This document shows positions 1 through 7,585 of a DNA stretch of 64,000 nucleotides, in pieces. Origin of the DNA: Aldehydirespirator sp965204415. Lineage in GTDB: Bacteria > Actinomycetota > Acidimicrobiia > Acidimicrobiales > Aldehydirespiratoraceae. The stretch covers positions 620,001 to 684,000 of the forward strand of contig CBDBEL010000003.1 in the NCBI GenBank assembly GCA_965204415.1, written 5' to 3'. The position numbers were made by a program, and so were the translations under genes. Within the stretch, counting starts at the first letter, position 1. Each line of letters starts with the position of its first letter. The notes under the pieces were generated by a model. That model saw only the letters and a list, made by a program, of their open reading frames with translations. It ran no database searches and was not told the origin of the DNA.

Positions 1-1284
1 AGTGCCCGCGGTGTCGGCGTTGTCGGGGTTGTACACCTCGTCACGATAGATGAACATCACCACATCGGCGTCCTGCTCGATGGCCCCGGACTCGCGCAGG
101 TCCGCCAGCATGGGCCGCTTCTGCTGGCGCATCTCGAGGTTCCGGGAAAGCTGCGACAGCGCCACCACCGGGCATTGCAGCTCGCGGGCCAGGATCTTCA
201 GGCCCCTTGAGATCTCCGCCACCTCGACCTGGCGGTTGTCCGCGCTCTGCCGGCCGGTCATCAACTGGAGATAGTCCACGACGACCATGGCCAGGTCGCC
301 GACCTGGCTCTTGAGCCGTCGCGCTCTTGCCCGGATCTCCATCACCGTCACGTTGGGGTTGTCATCGATCCACATCGGCGCGGTCGACAGCCGGCGCATC
401 GCGCCGGTGACCGCGTCCCAGTCGTCGTCGGTCAGCCGGCCGTCGCGCATCTTGGTGGAGTCGACCCGGGCCTCGCTGCACAGCAGGCGCTGAGTCAGCT
501 CCATGTGGCCCATCTCCAGGGAGAACACCAGCACCGGCCGCCGCACCTTGATCGCCGCGTGGGAGGCCATTCCCAGCGCGAACGAGGTCTTGCCCATCGA
601 CGGTCGGCCACCCACCACGTACAGGGAGCTGGGCTGCAGCCCCGAGAGCAGTTTGTCGAGATCCTTGTAGCCGGTCTCGGTGCCGGTGATCGACCCGCCG
701 TGCTCGTAGAGCTCTTCGAGACGGTCCAGCGTCCCGTCCAGCAGCTCCGACAGCTGGACGGTGTTGTCGCCGACCTGGCCCTGGGCCACCTGGTACATCA
801 GGTTCTCGGCCCAGTCCACGGCCTTGGTCACGTCGTCGGGACGGCCGTAGCCCAGTTCGGCGATCTCGCCGGCCACCTCGATCAGCCGTCGCAGGGTGTG
901 GTTCTCGTGAACGATGCGGGCATATGAGGCCGCGTTCGACGTCGCCGGGGTGTTCATCTGCAGCGACAGCAGGCCATCCAGTCCCCCGATGGCTTCCAGC
1001 GAGCCGCTGCGTTCGAGGACCTCGGCCACTGTCACCGCGTCGGCCGGGTCCCCCGCGCCGTAGAGATCCCGGACAGCCTCGAACACACGGGCATGCGCCG
1101 GCCGGTAGAAGTGGTCCGCCGACACCGTCTCGAGCGCGTCGGCTATGGCGTCGCGCGACAGCAGCATCGCGCCCAGCAGCGACTCTTCGGCCACCAGGTT
1201 GTGGGGCGGCACACGCACGTCGCGGCCTTCGCCGCCGGTGGTGGCAGCTGTCCTCTGCCACTGCGCGCTGTCGGTGACACTCAT
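1..1284 (-). CDS. dnaB: Replicative DNA helicase DnaB (partial, C-terminus beyond window)
   Basis: Hexameric helicase that unwinds DNA at the replication fork and interacts with primase. The 428 residues present include the N-terminal DnaB domain (about residues 25-125), a linker, and a RecA-type ATPase core with Walker A GGRPSMGKT at 225-233. The hydrophobic Walker B stretch (MVVVDYLQL) and a later SRNLEMR segment are also seen. The start is the ATG at 1284, giving MSVTDSAQWQ. The gene runs off the left edge, so the C-terminal part of the ATPase domain is missing. It lies downstream of rpsF-ssb-rpsR-rplI on the same strand, a common bacterial arrangement, with a 274-base gap after rplI that holds a dispersed repeat. 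No intein is visible in the part present. Confidence 0.96.
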   Translation of the reverse strand, partial: MSVTDSAQWQRTAATTGGEGRDVRVPPHNLVAEESLLGAMLLSRDAIADALETVSADHFYRPAHARVFEAVRDLYGAGDPADAVTVAEVLERSGSLEAIGGLDGLLSLQMNTPATSNAASYARIVHENHTLRRLIEVAGEIAELGYGRPDDVTKAVDWAENLMYQVAQGQVGDNTVQLSELLDGTLDRLEELYEHGGSITGTETGYKDLDKLLSGLQPSSLYVVGGRPSMGKTSFALGMASHAAIKVRRPVLVFSLEMGHMELTQRLLCSEARVDSTKMRDGRLTDDDWDAVTGAMRRLSTAPMWIDDNPNVTVMEIRARARRLKSQVGDLAMVVVDYLQLMTGRQSADNRQVEVAEISRGLKILARELQCPVVALSQLSRNLEMRQQKRPMLADLRESGAIEQDADVVMFIYRDEVYNPDNADTAGT

Positions 1285-1481
1285 GGATGGACGCCCACCA
1301 ATACCTTCCCCTGCGGCCGTGCCCGCTGTGTCTCACGACGGTACCGAGGGGGTACGACACACGATTGGGCCCACAGTTGATAGCGCTGGGGATATCGGGA
1401 GTCGCGTCGGGGAATTCGGGGGATGTCTCAGCCGGGGTGTGGACGCGCTGTGGGCAGCCCGTTCGACCCCTCAGTCGGCCT

Positions 1482-1572
1482 GTGTCTCCTGCTCTTGCTC
1501 GCTGCGACCGGTGGGCCGTCGGGCCCCGGCCTCGCCGGTATGGGCCGGCCTCGCCCGCCTATCCGCTCGGCC
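1482..1572 (-). repeat. Dispersed ~90-bp element, copy 1
   Basis: Read on the minus strand this begins GGCCGAGCGGATAGGCGG and ends with a CGCAGCGAGCAAGAGCAGGA-type segment. It matches the copy at 4848-4941 over nearly its whole length with scattered substitutions, and a half copy lies at 3612-3640. Its left part is rich in short inverted GGCGAG/GCCGG motifs. The element supplies the last codons and TAG stop of rplI, so its arrival appears to have replaced the native 3' end of that gene. The rest of the rplI-dnaB gap (1285-1481) shows nothing recognisable beyond the dnaB leader. Confidence 0.6.
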
Positions 1573-2017
1573 CCAGGGCGGCCACCTCGACGGTGACGGG
1601 CACCTCCACGTCGGCGTGCAGATGGAACAGCACCGTGTGCGAGCCGACTTCGCGGATCGGGGCCTCGAGCATCACCGCCTTGGCGTCGACTACCGCGCCG
1701 ACCTGCGATTCGACCGCGGCCACGATGTCGGCCGCCCCGACCGATCCGTAGAGATGCCCTGTGTCTGCCGCCCGCGCCGTGACCGACAGCACCGCGGGGG
1801 CCAGGCGCACGGCAATCTCCTCGGCGTCGGCCCGGTCGGCCGCCCGGCGCAGGGCGGCGCTGCGCCGCATGGCCTCGGCCTGCCGTTCCGCGCCGGCAGA
1901 GGACTTGAGGGCCAGGCCCTTGGGAACCAGGTAGTTGCGAGCGAAGCCCGCGGCCACCTCGCAGACGTCCCCCTTGCGGCCGAGCCCCTCAACGTCTGCT
2001 CGCAGGACGACCTTCAC
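1559..2017 (-). CDS. rplI: 50S ribosomal protein L9
   Basis: Large-subunit protein that binds 23S rRNA and extends from the ribosome near the L1 stalk. The 152-residue product starts MKVVLRADVEGLGRKGD and continues with the L9 signature around GFARNYLVPKGLA at residues 24-36. A C-terminal globular domain follows. The length is normal for the family. Its ATG overlaps the rpsR stop by four bases (ATGA), which suggests translational coupling. The last few codons (GPSG and TAG stop) fall in a dispersed repeat element shared with 4848-4941, so the extreme C-terminus may be recent. Confidence 0.96.
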   Translation of the reverse strand: MKVVLRADVEGLGRKGDVCEVAAGFARNYLVPKGLALKSSAGAERQAEAMRRSAALRRAADRADAEEIAVRLAPAVLSVTARAADTGHLYGSVGAADIVAAVESQVGAVVDAKAVMLEAPIREVGSHTVLFHLHADVEVPVTVEVAALGPSG

Positions 2018-2442
2018 GCCTGTTCCTCCTCGTCGGCGAGCAGACCACCGGCCTCGACGTCCTCGCCGCGGTCGGCGGCGGCCTCGCCGTCATCCGCGGA
2101 GCCCCCGGGAGGGGGACCTGAGGGACGCGGCGCCGGACCGGCGGCACGTCCCCGGCCGTCGCGGTCCTTGTTCTGGCGCTGGGTCGTGACCCGGTTCGAG
2201 TAGGGCACGAGAGCCATCTCCCGAGCCAGCTTGATGGCATCGGCGACGAGCTTCTGCTGTTGAGCACTGTTGCCGGTGACCCGCCGGGCCCTGATCTTGG
2301 CCCGCTCGGACATGAACTTCCTGAGCAGTTTCTCGTTCTTCCAGTCGACGTAGGTGATCTGTTCGGTAGTGAGAAAGCTCACCTTCTTCTTCGCTCGCCG
2401 GCTGTTGTCGCGGTTCTTGCCCCGCACCTTGGTCTTGGGCAC
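2014..2442 (-). CDS. rpsR: 30S ribosomal protein S18 with long acidic C-terminal tail
   Basis: Small-subunit protein that pairs with S6 on the platform. Residues 1-88 are canonical S18, including ITYVDWKNEKLLRKFMSERA and the RARRVTG segment. Residues after about 90 form a low-complexity tail rich in Arg, Gly and Pro, then Asp, Glu and Ala. This makes 142 residues against the usual 75-90. The tail is in frame and ends in a stop overlapping the rplI start, so it looks genuine. Four cysteines of a zinc-binding S18 variant are absent. The gene sits in the order rpsF-ssb-rpsR-rplI. Confidence 0.95.
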   Translation of the reverse strand: MPKTKVRGKNRDNSRRAKKKVSFLTTEQITYVDWKNEKLLRKFMSERAKIRARRVTGNSAQQQKLVADAIKLAREMALVPYSNRVTTQRQNKDRDGRGRAAGPAPRPSGPPPGGSADDGEAAADRGEDVEAGGLLADEEEQA

Positions 2443-2491
2443 CTTGCAGTCTCCTCGTCTCGTGTCGGCTAGCCCGCCCGGCTACGGCTAC

Positions 2492-2998
2492 CTAGAACGG
2501 CTCGTCGTCAGCGGTGGACGAGCCCTGCTGGTAGCTGTCGCTTCGGGCCGGCGCCTGCCTCGGACCGCTGTCACCGCGATAGGAGCCACCGCGGTCGCTA
2601 CCCCGGTCACCGCCGCGGTCGCCGCCGCCGCGATAGTCGCCGCCGCCAGAACGCTCGTTCTTGGTCACCGCGGCCGTAGCCCACTTCAGGCTGGGGGCGA
2701 TATCTTCGGCGACTATCGACACCCGCGAGCGGCGATCGCCCTGCTCGGTCTCCCAGCTTCGTTGCTCGAGCCTGCCGTACACGACCACGCGGGCGCCCTT
2801 CTTCAACGACTCGGACACGTTTTCGGCCATTTGCCCGAAGCAGGTGACGTCGAAGAACGACACCTCGTCCTCCTGGTCCTGGCGCCTGCGATTCCAAGCC
2901 ACGCCGAACTGGGCGATGGATGTTCCGGACTGCGCGAAGCGCAGCTCGGGGTCGCGGGTCACGTTGCCCACGACAGTCACGGTGTTATCGAATCCCAT
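2492..2998 (-). CDS. ssb: Single-stranded DNA-binding protein
   Basis: Binds and protects single-stranded DNA during replication and repair, and recruits partners through its C-terminal tip. The chosen ATG (2998) gives 168 residues beginning MGFDNTVTVVGNVTRDPELR, with a GGAGGTTCCC ribosome-binding sequence just upstream. An upstream extension in the same frame overlaps rpsF and is not needed. The OB-fold occupies about residues 1-110. A Gly/Arg/Ser-rich linker with RGGDRGSDRGG-type repeats follows, and the chain ends in the classical acidic tip DDEPF. Its position between rpsF and rpsR is the usual one. Confidence 0.96.
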   Translation of the reverse strand: MGFDNTVTVVGNVTRDPELRFAQSGTSIAQFGVAWNRRRQDQEDEVSFFDVTCFGQMAENVSESLKKGARVVVYGRLEQRSWETEQGDRRSRVSIVAEDIAPSLKWATAAVTKNERSGGGDYRGGGDRGGDRGSDRGGSYRGDSGPRQAPARSDSYQQGSSTADDEPF

Positions 2999-3015
2999 GA
3001 GGGAACCTCCGGATC

Positions 3016-3360
3016 TCAGCCGGCTGCAGCCGGCTCGGCCTCCGCGAGCAGACCGCGGCGCTCGGCCTCGGTGTCGGGAAGGCGGACTAGTTTGTGGCGG
3101 ACGATGTCGTCCGCGAGCCGCAGCCGCCGTTCGGTGTCGGGAAGACCGGCCGTCGCCGTCGCGATCTCCCACACCACATAGGTGCCTTCGGTCTTGTGAT
3201 TGATCTTGTAGGCGAACTTGCGCCGGCCCCAGTTGTCGGTGGACTTGATCGTCCCGCCTTCACCGGTCACCAGGTCGGCAACGTTCGCGATCACCTCCTC
3301 CGCGTCAGCCGGTGCGACGTCGGAGTCGATGATGATCATCAGCTCATAGGCCCGTAGCAC
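3016..3360 (-). CDS. rpsF: 30S ribosomal protein S6
   Basis: Small-subunit platform protein, partner of S18. The 114-residue product starts MLRAYELMIIIDSDV and contains the conserved WGRRKFAYKINHKTEGTYVV strand at about residues 44-63. Length is slightly above the usual 95-105 because of an Ala/Glu-rich C-terminus. A GGAGGTGATC ribosome-binding sequence lies immediately upstream. It is the first gene of the rpsF-ssb-rpsR-rplI-dnaB set, so the operon promoter should lie in 3361-3646. Confidence 0.96.
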   Translation of the reverse strand: MLRAYELMIIIDSDVAPADAEEVIANVADLVTGEGGTIKSTDNWGRRKFAYKINHKTEGTYVVWEIATATAGLPDTERRLRLADDIVRHKLVRLPDTEAERRGLLAEAEPAAAG

Positions 3361-3646
3361 GGGCGATCACCTCCCTACGGATCCGGCACTGCCGGAGCCC
3401 CTCGACGGGGCAGGGTTCGTTGCCAGGCCGAACCCGTCCGGAATCCGCCAAGGGAGCCCGAACTGGATCAGCGAGTGGTGCGCAGGGTATCGGCGGGGCG
3501 GTCCATACCAACCGCTCGCCGACGCCATCCCCAGCGATCCACAGAACCATCCCCAGCGGGGTCTGTCCTGGAACGTGCGCGGGTAGGCGCAACCTGGCCA
3601 CGTTGCGGCGGGGTGTCTCCCGCTCTTGTTCGCTGCGGTCGCGGTG
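3361..3646. promoter_or_regulatory. panB-rpsF intergenic region (probable rpsF operon leader)
   Basis: A 286-base gap with no convincing gene. It should contain the promoter of the rpsF operon, although no clear -10/-35 pair can be picked out. It holds two copies of CCATCCCCAGCG at 3528-3539 and 3548-3559, and at its panB end a half copy of the dispersed element (3612-3640). Confidence 0.35.
3612..3640 (-). repeat. Dispersed element, half copy (copy 3)
   Basis: On the minus strand the GCAGCGAACAAGAGCGGGAG segment followed by ACACC reproduces one end of the element at 4848-4941 and, less exactly, that at 1482-1572. Only about 29 bases are retained. It lies a few bases downstream of the panB stop. 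Confidence 0.5.
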
Positions 3647-4492
3647 TCAGAGCTCGGGAATTCCCAGGGCCGCCAGTTCGGTCTCCGACAGGTGATAGGA
3701 CTCCTGCGAGGACGGGAACGCTCCGGACCGCACGTCGGTGGCGAAGTTACGGAGGGCGTCAGTAGCCAGGGTGTCGAGGTCCGCGTAGCGGCGGACGAAC
3801 TTCGGCACGAGCCGGGTCTCCAATCCCAGCAAGTCGTGGAAGACCAGAACCTGGCCGTCGCAGTGGGGGCCGGCACCGATGCCGATCGTCGGTATGTCGA
3901 CCGCGTCGGTGACCATCTCCGCGACCTGGACCGGCACTCCCTCCAGCACCAGCGAATAGCACCCGGCGTGGGCCAGAGACTTGGCCGCCTGCACCAGCCG
4001 CCGGGCTGCCTCGGCCTGCCGTCCCTGGACTTTGAAGCCGCCCATGGCGTGCACCGACTGGGGGGTGAGGCCGATGTGGCCCATCACCGGTATCTCGGCG
4101 TCGCGGATGCGCTCGATCATCGGCAGGCGCTTCCGGCCTCCCTCCAGTTTCACGGATTGAGCGCCCGCCCTGACGAGCATGGCCGCGTTCCGCACCGTCT
4201 CGTCGGCCGAGACGTGGTAGCTCATCCATGGCAGGTCGGCCACGATGTGGGCCGACGGCTTGGCCCGGGCCACGGCCGCGGTGTGGTGAGCCATGTCGTC
4301 GACGGTCACCTGCAGGGTGTCGTCGTAGCCCAGCACGACCATGGCGACAGAATCACCGACCAGGATGAGGTCGGCGCCGGCCTGACTCGCCACCCGGGCA
4401 CCGGGGGCGTCGTAGGCGGTCACCATCACCAGAGGGTCGGCGCCGTCGCGCACCTTGCGGGCCCGTATGGCGGGCGCGGTGAGCTTGCCCAT
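3647..4492 (-). CDS. panB: 3-methyl-2-oxobutanoate hydroxymethyltransferase
   Basis: First step of pantothenate (vitamin B5) synthesis: transfers a hydroxymethyl group from methylene-tetrahydrofolate to ketoisovalerate, giving ketopantoate. The 281-residue product has the TIM-barrel PanB signatures: MVTAYDAPGARVASQAG near the start, LVGDSVAMVVLGYDDTL with the metal-binding aspartates, GHIGLTPQSVHAMGGFKVQG in the middle and IGIGAGPHCDGQVLVFHDLLG toward the end. The ATG at 4492 is preferred over an upstream in-frame start because GGAAAGGAGC sits just before it. It appears to be monocistronic, with a 124-base gap to the DUF5318 gene upstream. Confidence 0.96.
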   Translation of the reverse strand: MGKLTAPAIRARKVRDGADPLVMVTAYDAPGARVASQAGADLILVGDSVAMVVLGYDDTLQVTVDDMAHHTAAVARAKPSAHIVADLPWMSYHVSADETVRNAAMLVRAGAQSVKLEGGRKRLPMIERIRDAEIPVMGHIGLTPQSVHAMGGFKVQGRQAEAARRLVQAAKSLAHAGCYSLVLEGVPVQVAEMVTDAVDIPTIGIGAGPHCDGQVLVFHDLLGLETRLVPKFVRRYADLDTLATDALRNFATDVRSGAFPSSQESYHLSETELAALGIPEL

Positions 4493-4616
4493 GGGATGCT
4501 CCTTTCCGTCCAGCGCACTGAGGCTGCCAGCGGGTTCCCGCAACGATATCCGCGCCCACTTCCGTCGTCAATCGGTGGCGGGGGCGACAGTCTCAGCAGC
4601 ACCGTCGCCCGGGGGG

Positions 4617-5177
4617 TCAGGCCGAGCGCTTGCCCCCGAGCGTGAAGCGGCGCACGAGATGGTTCCATCCGCAGACGGTGCAGACCTCGACCACATATCC
4701 CGTCGAGACGCTGGCCCGATGCTGCAGCCGCTGCATCTCTGCCCGAGTCGTGATGCAGCGGCCGTGCTTGGGCAAGCGTGGTCCGAACACGTAGGTGACC
4801 TCAACGAGGGGCGACCCCGAACCGGTGAGAGCCTGTTGCGTCGTGGCGGTGTCATTCCCGCTCTTGTTCGCTGCGCTCACGGGCCGCTCGGGCCACGGCC
4901 TCGCCCGTACGGACCGGGCTCGCTCGCCCACCCGCTCGGCCTCCAGGTCAGCCATGTCGCACACCGGACAGGTGCGGCCGGCCGGCTGCCCGCAGAACTC
5001 GGCGTTGCGCTGGAGCTCGCGTTGAGCGTCGCAGACCTCGTGGCGGCCGAGTTGGCCCGACCGCCACGCCCTCAGCGTGGCCGCGCGGGCGAGCCGGTAG
5101 TCCACGGCCGCGTCCGGCGGCGGGCTCGGCGCGGCGGCCCTGCCACTGGCCGCCAGCTTCGAGGGACTCGGCTTCAC
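4617..5177 (-). CDS. DUF5318 family protein carrying an in-frame repeat insertion
   Basis: Actinobacterial conserved protein of unknown function, possibly zinc-binding. The 186-residue product has the family hallmarks: VDYRLARAATLRAWRSGQ and HEVCDAQREL near the N-terminus, a CPVC pair at 70-73 and YVVEVCTVCGWNHLVRRF near the C-terminus. Family members as I recall them are about 130 residues, and CPVC is followed directly by a VxYVFG-like strand. Here roughly residues 79-124 intervene, and most of that stretch (nucleotides 4941-4848) is a copy of the dispersed element also found at 1482-1572. The frame is preserved. The GTG start at 5177 overlaps the cca stop by four bases. Confidence 0.8.
   Translation of the reverse strand: MKPSPSKLAASGRAAAPSPPPDAAVDYRLARAATLRAWRSGQLGRHEVCDAQRELQRNAEFCGQPAGRTCPVCDMADLEAERVGERARSVRARPWPERPVSAANKSGNDTATTQQALTGSGSPLVEVTYVFGPRLPKHGRCITTRAEMQRLQHRASVSTGYVVEVCTVCGWNHLVRRFTLGGKRSA
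4848..4941 (-). repeat. Dispersed ~90-bp element, copy 2 (inside a coding region)
   Basis: On the minus strand it begins GGCCGAGCGGGTGGGCGAG and ends in GCAGCGAACAAGAGCGGGA followed by ATGACACC. It is the fullest copy and adds about 31 codons to the DUF5318 gene without breaking the frame. The encoded piece (ERVGERARSVRARPWPERP and onward) is Arg-rich and unlike the rest of the protein. Confidence 0.65.
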
Positions 5178-6448
5178 GCTCCCGAACAGTAGTCCGACGC
5201 CTGCCAGCGTCGCAGAGCTTCTGTCGCCTCGACCTTGTCGATCGGACCTCCCCGGAAGGTCAACTCCCGCAGGAACGCGAGGGCGCGACCCACCGCAGGC
5301 CCCGGGGCGAGGCCCAGCACGGCCATCACCTCGTCGCCGTCGAGGGGAAGTGCAGGACGGTCGACATTCTCGGTGCGCCGCAGTTCGGCCAGCGCGGCCG
5401 CGAAGCTGTCCAGACCGGCCGCCGACTCGTCCAGCGCGGTGGCCACCGCCCGGCTGAAGTCAAGAGCCGCATCCACCGGCGCCGGGCACCTGTACACGAG
5501 TCGGCGCACTTCCGGCGGGGTGCAATCCGCTCCGGCCAGCTCGATGCGAGCCCCTACCAGACCGGCCGCGGCCGAGACTAGCGCCGTGGAACCGCGCAGA
5601 CCTCGCAGGCATGCCGCCGCGGCCTCAGCCGGGTGGCGGACGAACAACGAGGCCCAGCGAGGAACCGGCTCCGCGGCCACCGCGGCCGCGACCCGACCGA
5701 CCTCGGCGGGGTCGCGGTGAGCGATCTCGGCGAGAACCCGCTCGATGAGGCCGGTGCGGAACAGGAACCCGAAGCCGTCGGAGGGATCATCGAGCAGCAG
5801 CAGCTTCTCGAACTCGTCGCGGACCCTCTCGACCGCCACGATCTGCAGTCTCTCCCCCATGTGCCTGACCGCCTCCACGACGGCGCCGTCGGGCACGAGC
5901 CGGTGGCTGGCGATGAACCGCGCCGCCCGCAGCATGCGCAGCGGATCGTCGCCCAAGGAGACCTCAGGGTCGAGGGGTGTGCGCAGGAGGCCCGCCGCCA
6001 GGTCCTGGCGGCCGCCGTGAGGATCGAGGAGCCTCCCGTCGGCAGTGTCGACGGCCATCGCGTTGACCGTGAAGTCCCGGCGGGCGAGATCCTGCTCGAC
6101 ATCGTCGCCGAAAGTCACTGCGGGCTTTCGCGAGTGCGGGTCGTAGCGCTCGGCGCGGTGAGTGGTGATCTCGAAGGCCTGCCCGTCCACCACACAGCCG
6201 ATCGTGCCGAACCGCTCTCCCTGGGTCCAGACCGACGTCGCCAGGGCGTCCACGATCCGGCGCACGTCCGGGGGGCGAGCATCGGTGGTGCAATCGAGAT
6301 CCGCTCCCGTGAGGAACCGGCCGGCCACAGCCTCACGCACGACACCGCCGACCAGGTACAGCCGGTGACCGGCCGTGGCGAACAGCCGCGCCAGGCCCGA
6401 GGCGGCCGCCAGGGCAGCTGACAGCGCGTCGGGGGCTGCTGTGCTCAC
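5174..6448 (-). CDS. cca: CCA tRNA nucleotidyltransferase
   Basis: Adds or repairs the 3' CCA of tRNAs. The 424-residue class-II type enzyme shows YLVGGVVREAVAGR (residues 31-44), the catalytic DLD at 50-52 within GADLDCTTDARPP, and RRDFTVNAMAVD near 133. LLDPHGGRQDL, the DDPLRMLRAARF helix and the RNA-binding C-terminal region complete it. The GTG start at 6448 overlaps the stop of the upstream deacetylase gene (GTGA), and its own stop overlaps the DUF5318 start, so three genes look translationally coupled. The equivalent mycobacterial locus (pcnA) also flanks this conserved block. Confidence 0.95.
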   Translation of the reverse strand: MSTAAPDALSAALAAASGLARLFATAGHRLYLVGGVVREAVAGRFLTGADLDCTTDARPPDVRRIVDALATSVWTQGERFGTIGCVVDGQAFEITTHRAERYDPHSRKPAVTFGDDVEQDLARRDFTVNAMAVDTADGRLLDPHGGRQDLAAGLLRTPLDPEVSLGDDPLRMLRAARFIASHRLVPDGAVVEAVRHMGERLQIVAVERVRDEFEKLLLLDDPSDGFGFLFRTGLIERVLAEIAHRDPAEVGRVAAAVAAEPVPRWASLFVRHPAEAAAACLRGLRGSTALVSAAAGLVGARIELAGADCTPPEVRRLVYRCPAPVDAALDFSRAVATALDESAAGLDSFAAALAELRRTENVDRPALPLDGDEVMAVLGLAPGPAVGRALAFLRELTFRGGPIDKVEATEALRRWQASDYCSGA

Positions 6449-7470
6449 TGCTCCCCGTCGAGGGCTGCGAGGCGGGCCGCAGCCTCGACGACCTCCATGC
6501 CGGGCCCGGCCCCGCTGGCCGGCTCCGGGTGCAGGTCGAGGCCGAGCAGTGCCCCGGTCACCGCGTAGGACGAGGCGCGGGTGGCATCGAGGTCGTAGCC
6601 GCCTTCGAGGACCGCCACCGTGCGGGGCGCCAGTGACATGAGCCGGCGAACGAAGTCGCCGTAGTCGGATGCCGAGTAGCCGAGACCGGTGAGGGGGTCG
6701 GCTCGATGCCCGTCGTAGCCGGCGGAGATCAGCATCCAGTCCGGGGCGAACCGCTCCACTGCGGGCACGATCACCTCGCTGACAGCAGCCCGCGCCGTGT
6801 TGCCGGTGGCGCCGGGGGGCAACGGCACGTTGACGGTGAAGCCCTCCCCCGCTCCGATGCCCCGCTCGCCGAGGGCTCCGGTGCCGGGATACAGCGGGTA
6901 CTGGTGGATGGAGGCGTACAGCACGTCGTCGCGATCCAGGAACACGTCCTGGGTTCCGTTCCCGTGATGGGCGTCGACATCCACGATGGCCACCCGCTGG
7001 CCGGCAGCCGCCAGCAACGCGGCTGCCACCGCCACCGAATTGAACAGGCAGAAGCCCATCGATACCGACGGTGTGGCGTGGTGCCCGGGCGGCCGCACGA
7101 CGCAGTAGGCCTCCGACTCGCCGCTGGCGGCGTCGTTCGACTCGGTGCCGGCCGAGAGCTGCTCCACAGCCGAGAGCACTGCTCCCGCCGCGAGCCGGGC
7201 CGCGTCGAAGCTCGCCGGCCCCATGGCGGTATCGGCGTCCAGATGACCTCCACCACGCTCCGCGACCGTCGACACCCGGTCGATCATGGCCGAAGAGTGC
7301 ACCAGCTCGAGTTCGTCGCGTTCGGCCCGCCTGGGTGAACGACCTCCGGCCAGCAGCTCGGCGTCGACATCGGCGACCCCGGCCAGCGCGGCGCGCAGCC
7401 GGTCGGGCCGCTCCGGGTGCCGGTATCCGGTGTCATGGTCGAGGAAGCGTTCGTCGGTGATCACGAGCAT
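6445..7470 (-). CDS. Histone deacetylase family zinc hydrolase
   Basis: Member of the arginase/deacetylase superfamily (HDAC, AcuC, acetylpolyamine amidohydrolase). It probably removes acetyl groups from lysine or a small amine; the substrate cannot be told. The 341-residue product has the full catalytic set: HPERPDRL near the N-terminus, the HH pair in RPPGHHATPSVSMGFCLFN, the zinc ligands D and H in IVDVDAHHGNGTQ, and the third ligand in SAGYDGHRADPL. GGYDL follows near the end. The ATG at 7470 (MLVITDERF) is chosen because longer readings would run into the divergent GNAT gene. The stop overlaps the cca start. Confidence 0.92.
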   Translation of the reverse strand: MLVITDERFLDHDTGYRHPERPDRLRAALAGVADVDAELLAGGRSPRRAERDELELVHSSAMIDRVSTVAERGGGHLDADTAMGPASFDAARLAAGAVLSAVEQLSAGTESNDAASGESEAYCVVRPPGHHATPSVSMGFCLFNSVAVAAALLAAAGQRVAIVDVDAHHGNGTQDVFLDRDDVLYASIHQYPLYPGTGALGERGIGAGEGFTVNVPLPPGATGNTARAAVSEVIVPAVERFAPDWMLISAGYDGHRADPLTGLGYSASDYGDFVRRLMSLAPRTVAVLEGGYDLDATRASSYAVTGALLGLDLHPEPASGAGPGMEVVEAAARLAALDGEQ

Positions 7471-7585
7471 GGCCGGATCGTACTGCCCCGCCTCCGAGCC
7501 GATTCGGGGCCCGCCCCGGCGGCGTATCGTGGGCATGCATGCCAGGACGACTTGTCGGCGGCACCCGGAGCAAGCATTCGGGCTC

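Noticed and set aside
362..1360. Alternative minus-strand frame overlapping dnaB
   Set aside because: Arg/Gly-rich shadow; the correct frame gives an unmistakable DnaB with Walker A.
2999..3172. N-terminal extension of SSB overlapping rpsF
   Set aside because: The ATG at 2998 has a good ribosome-binding sequence and gives a canonical OB-fold start.
5633..6421. Plus-strand frame opposite cca
   Set aside because: His/Arg/Gln-rich shadow of the cca gene without family features.
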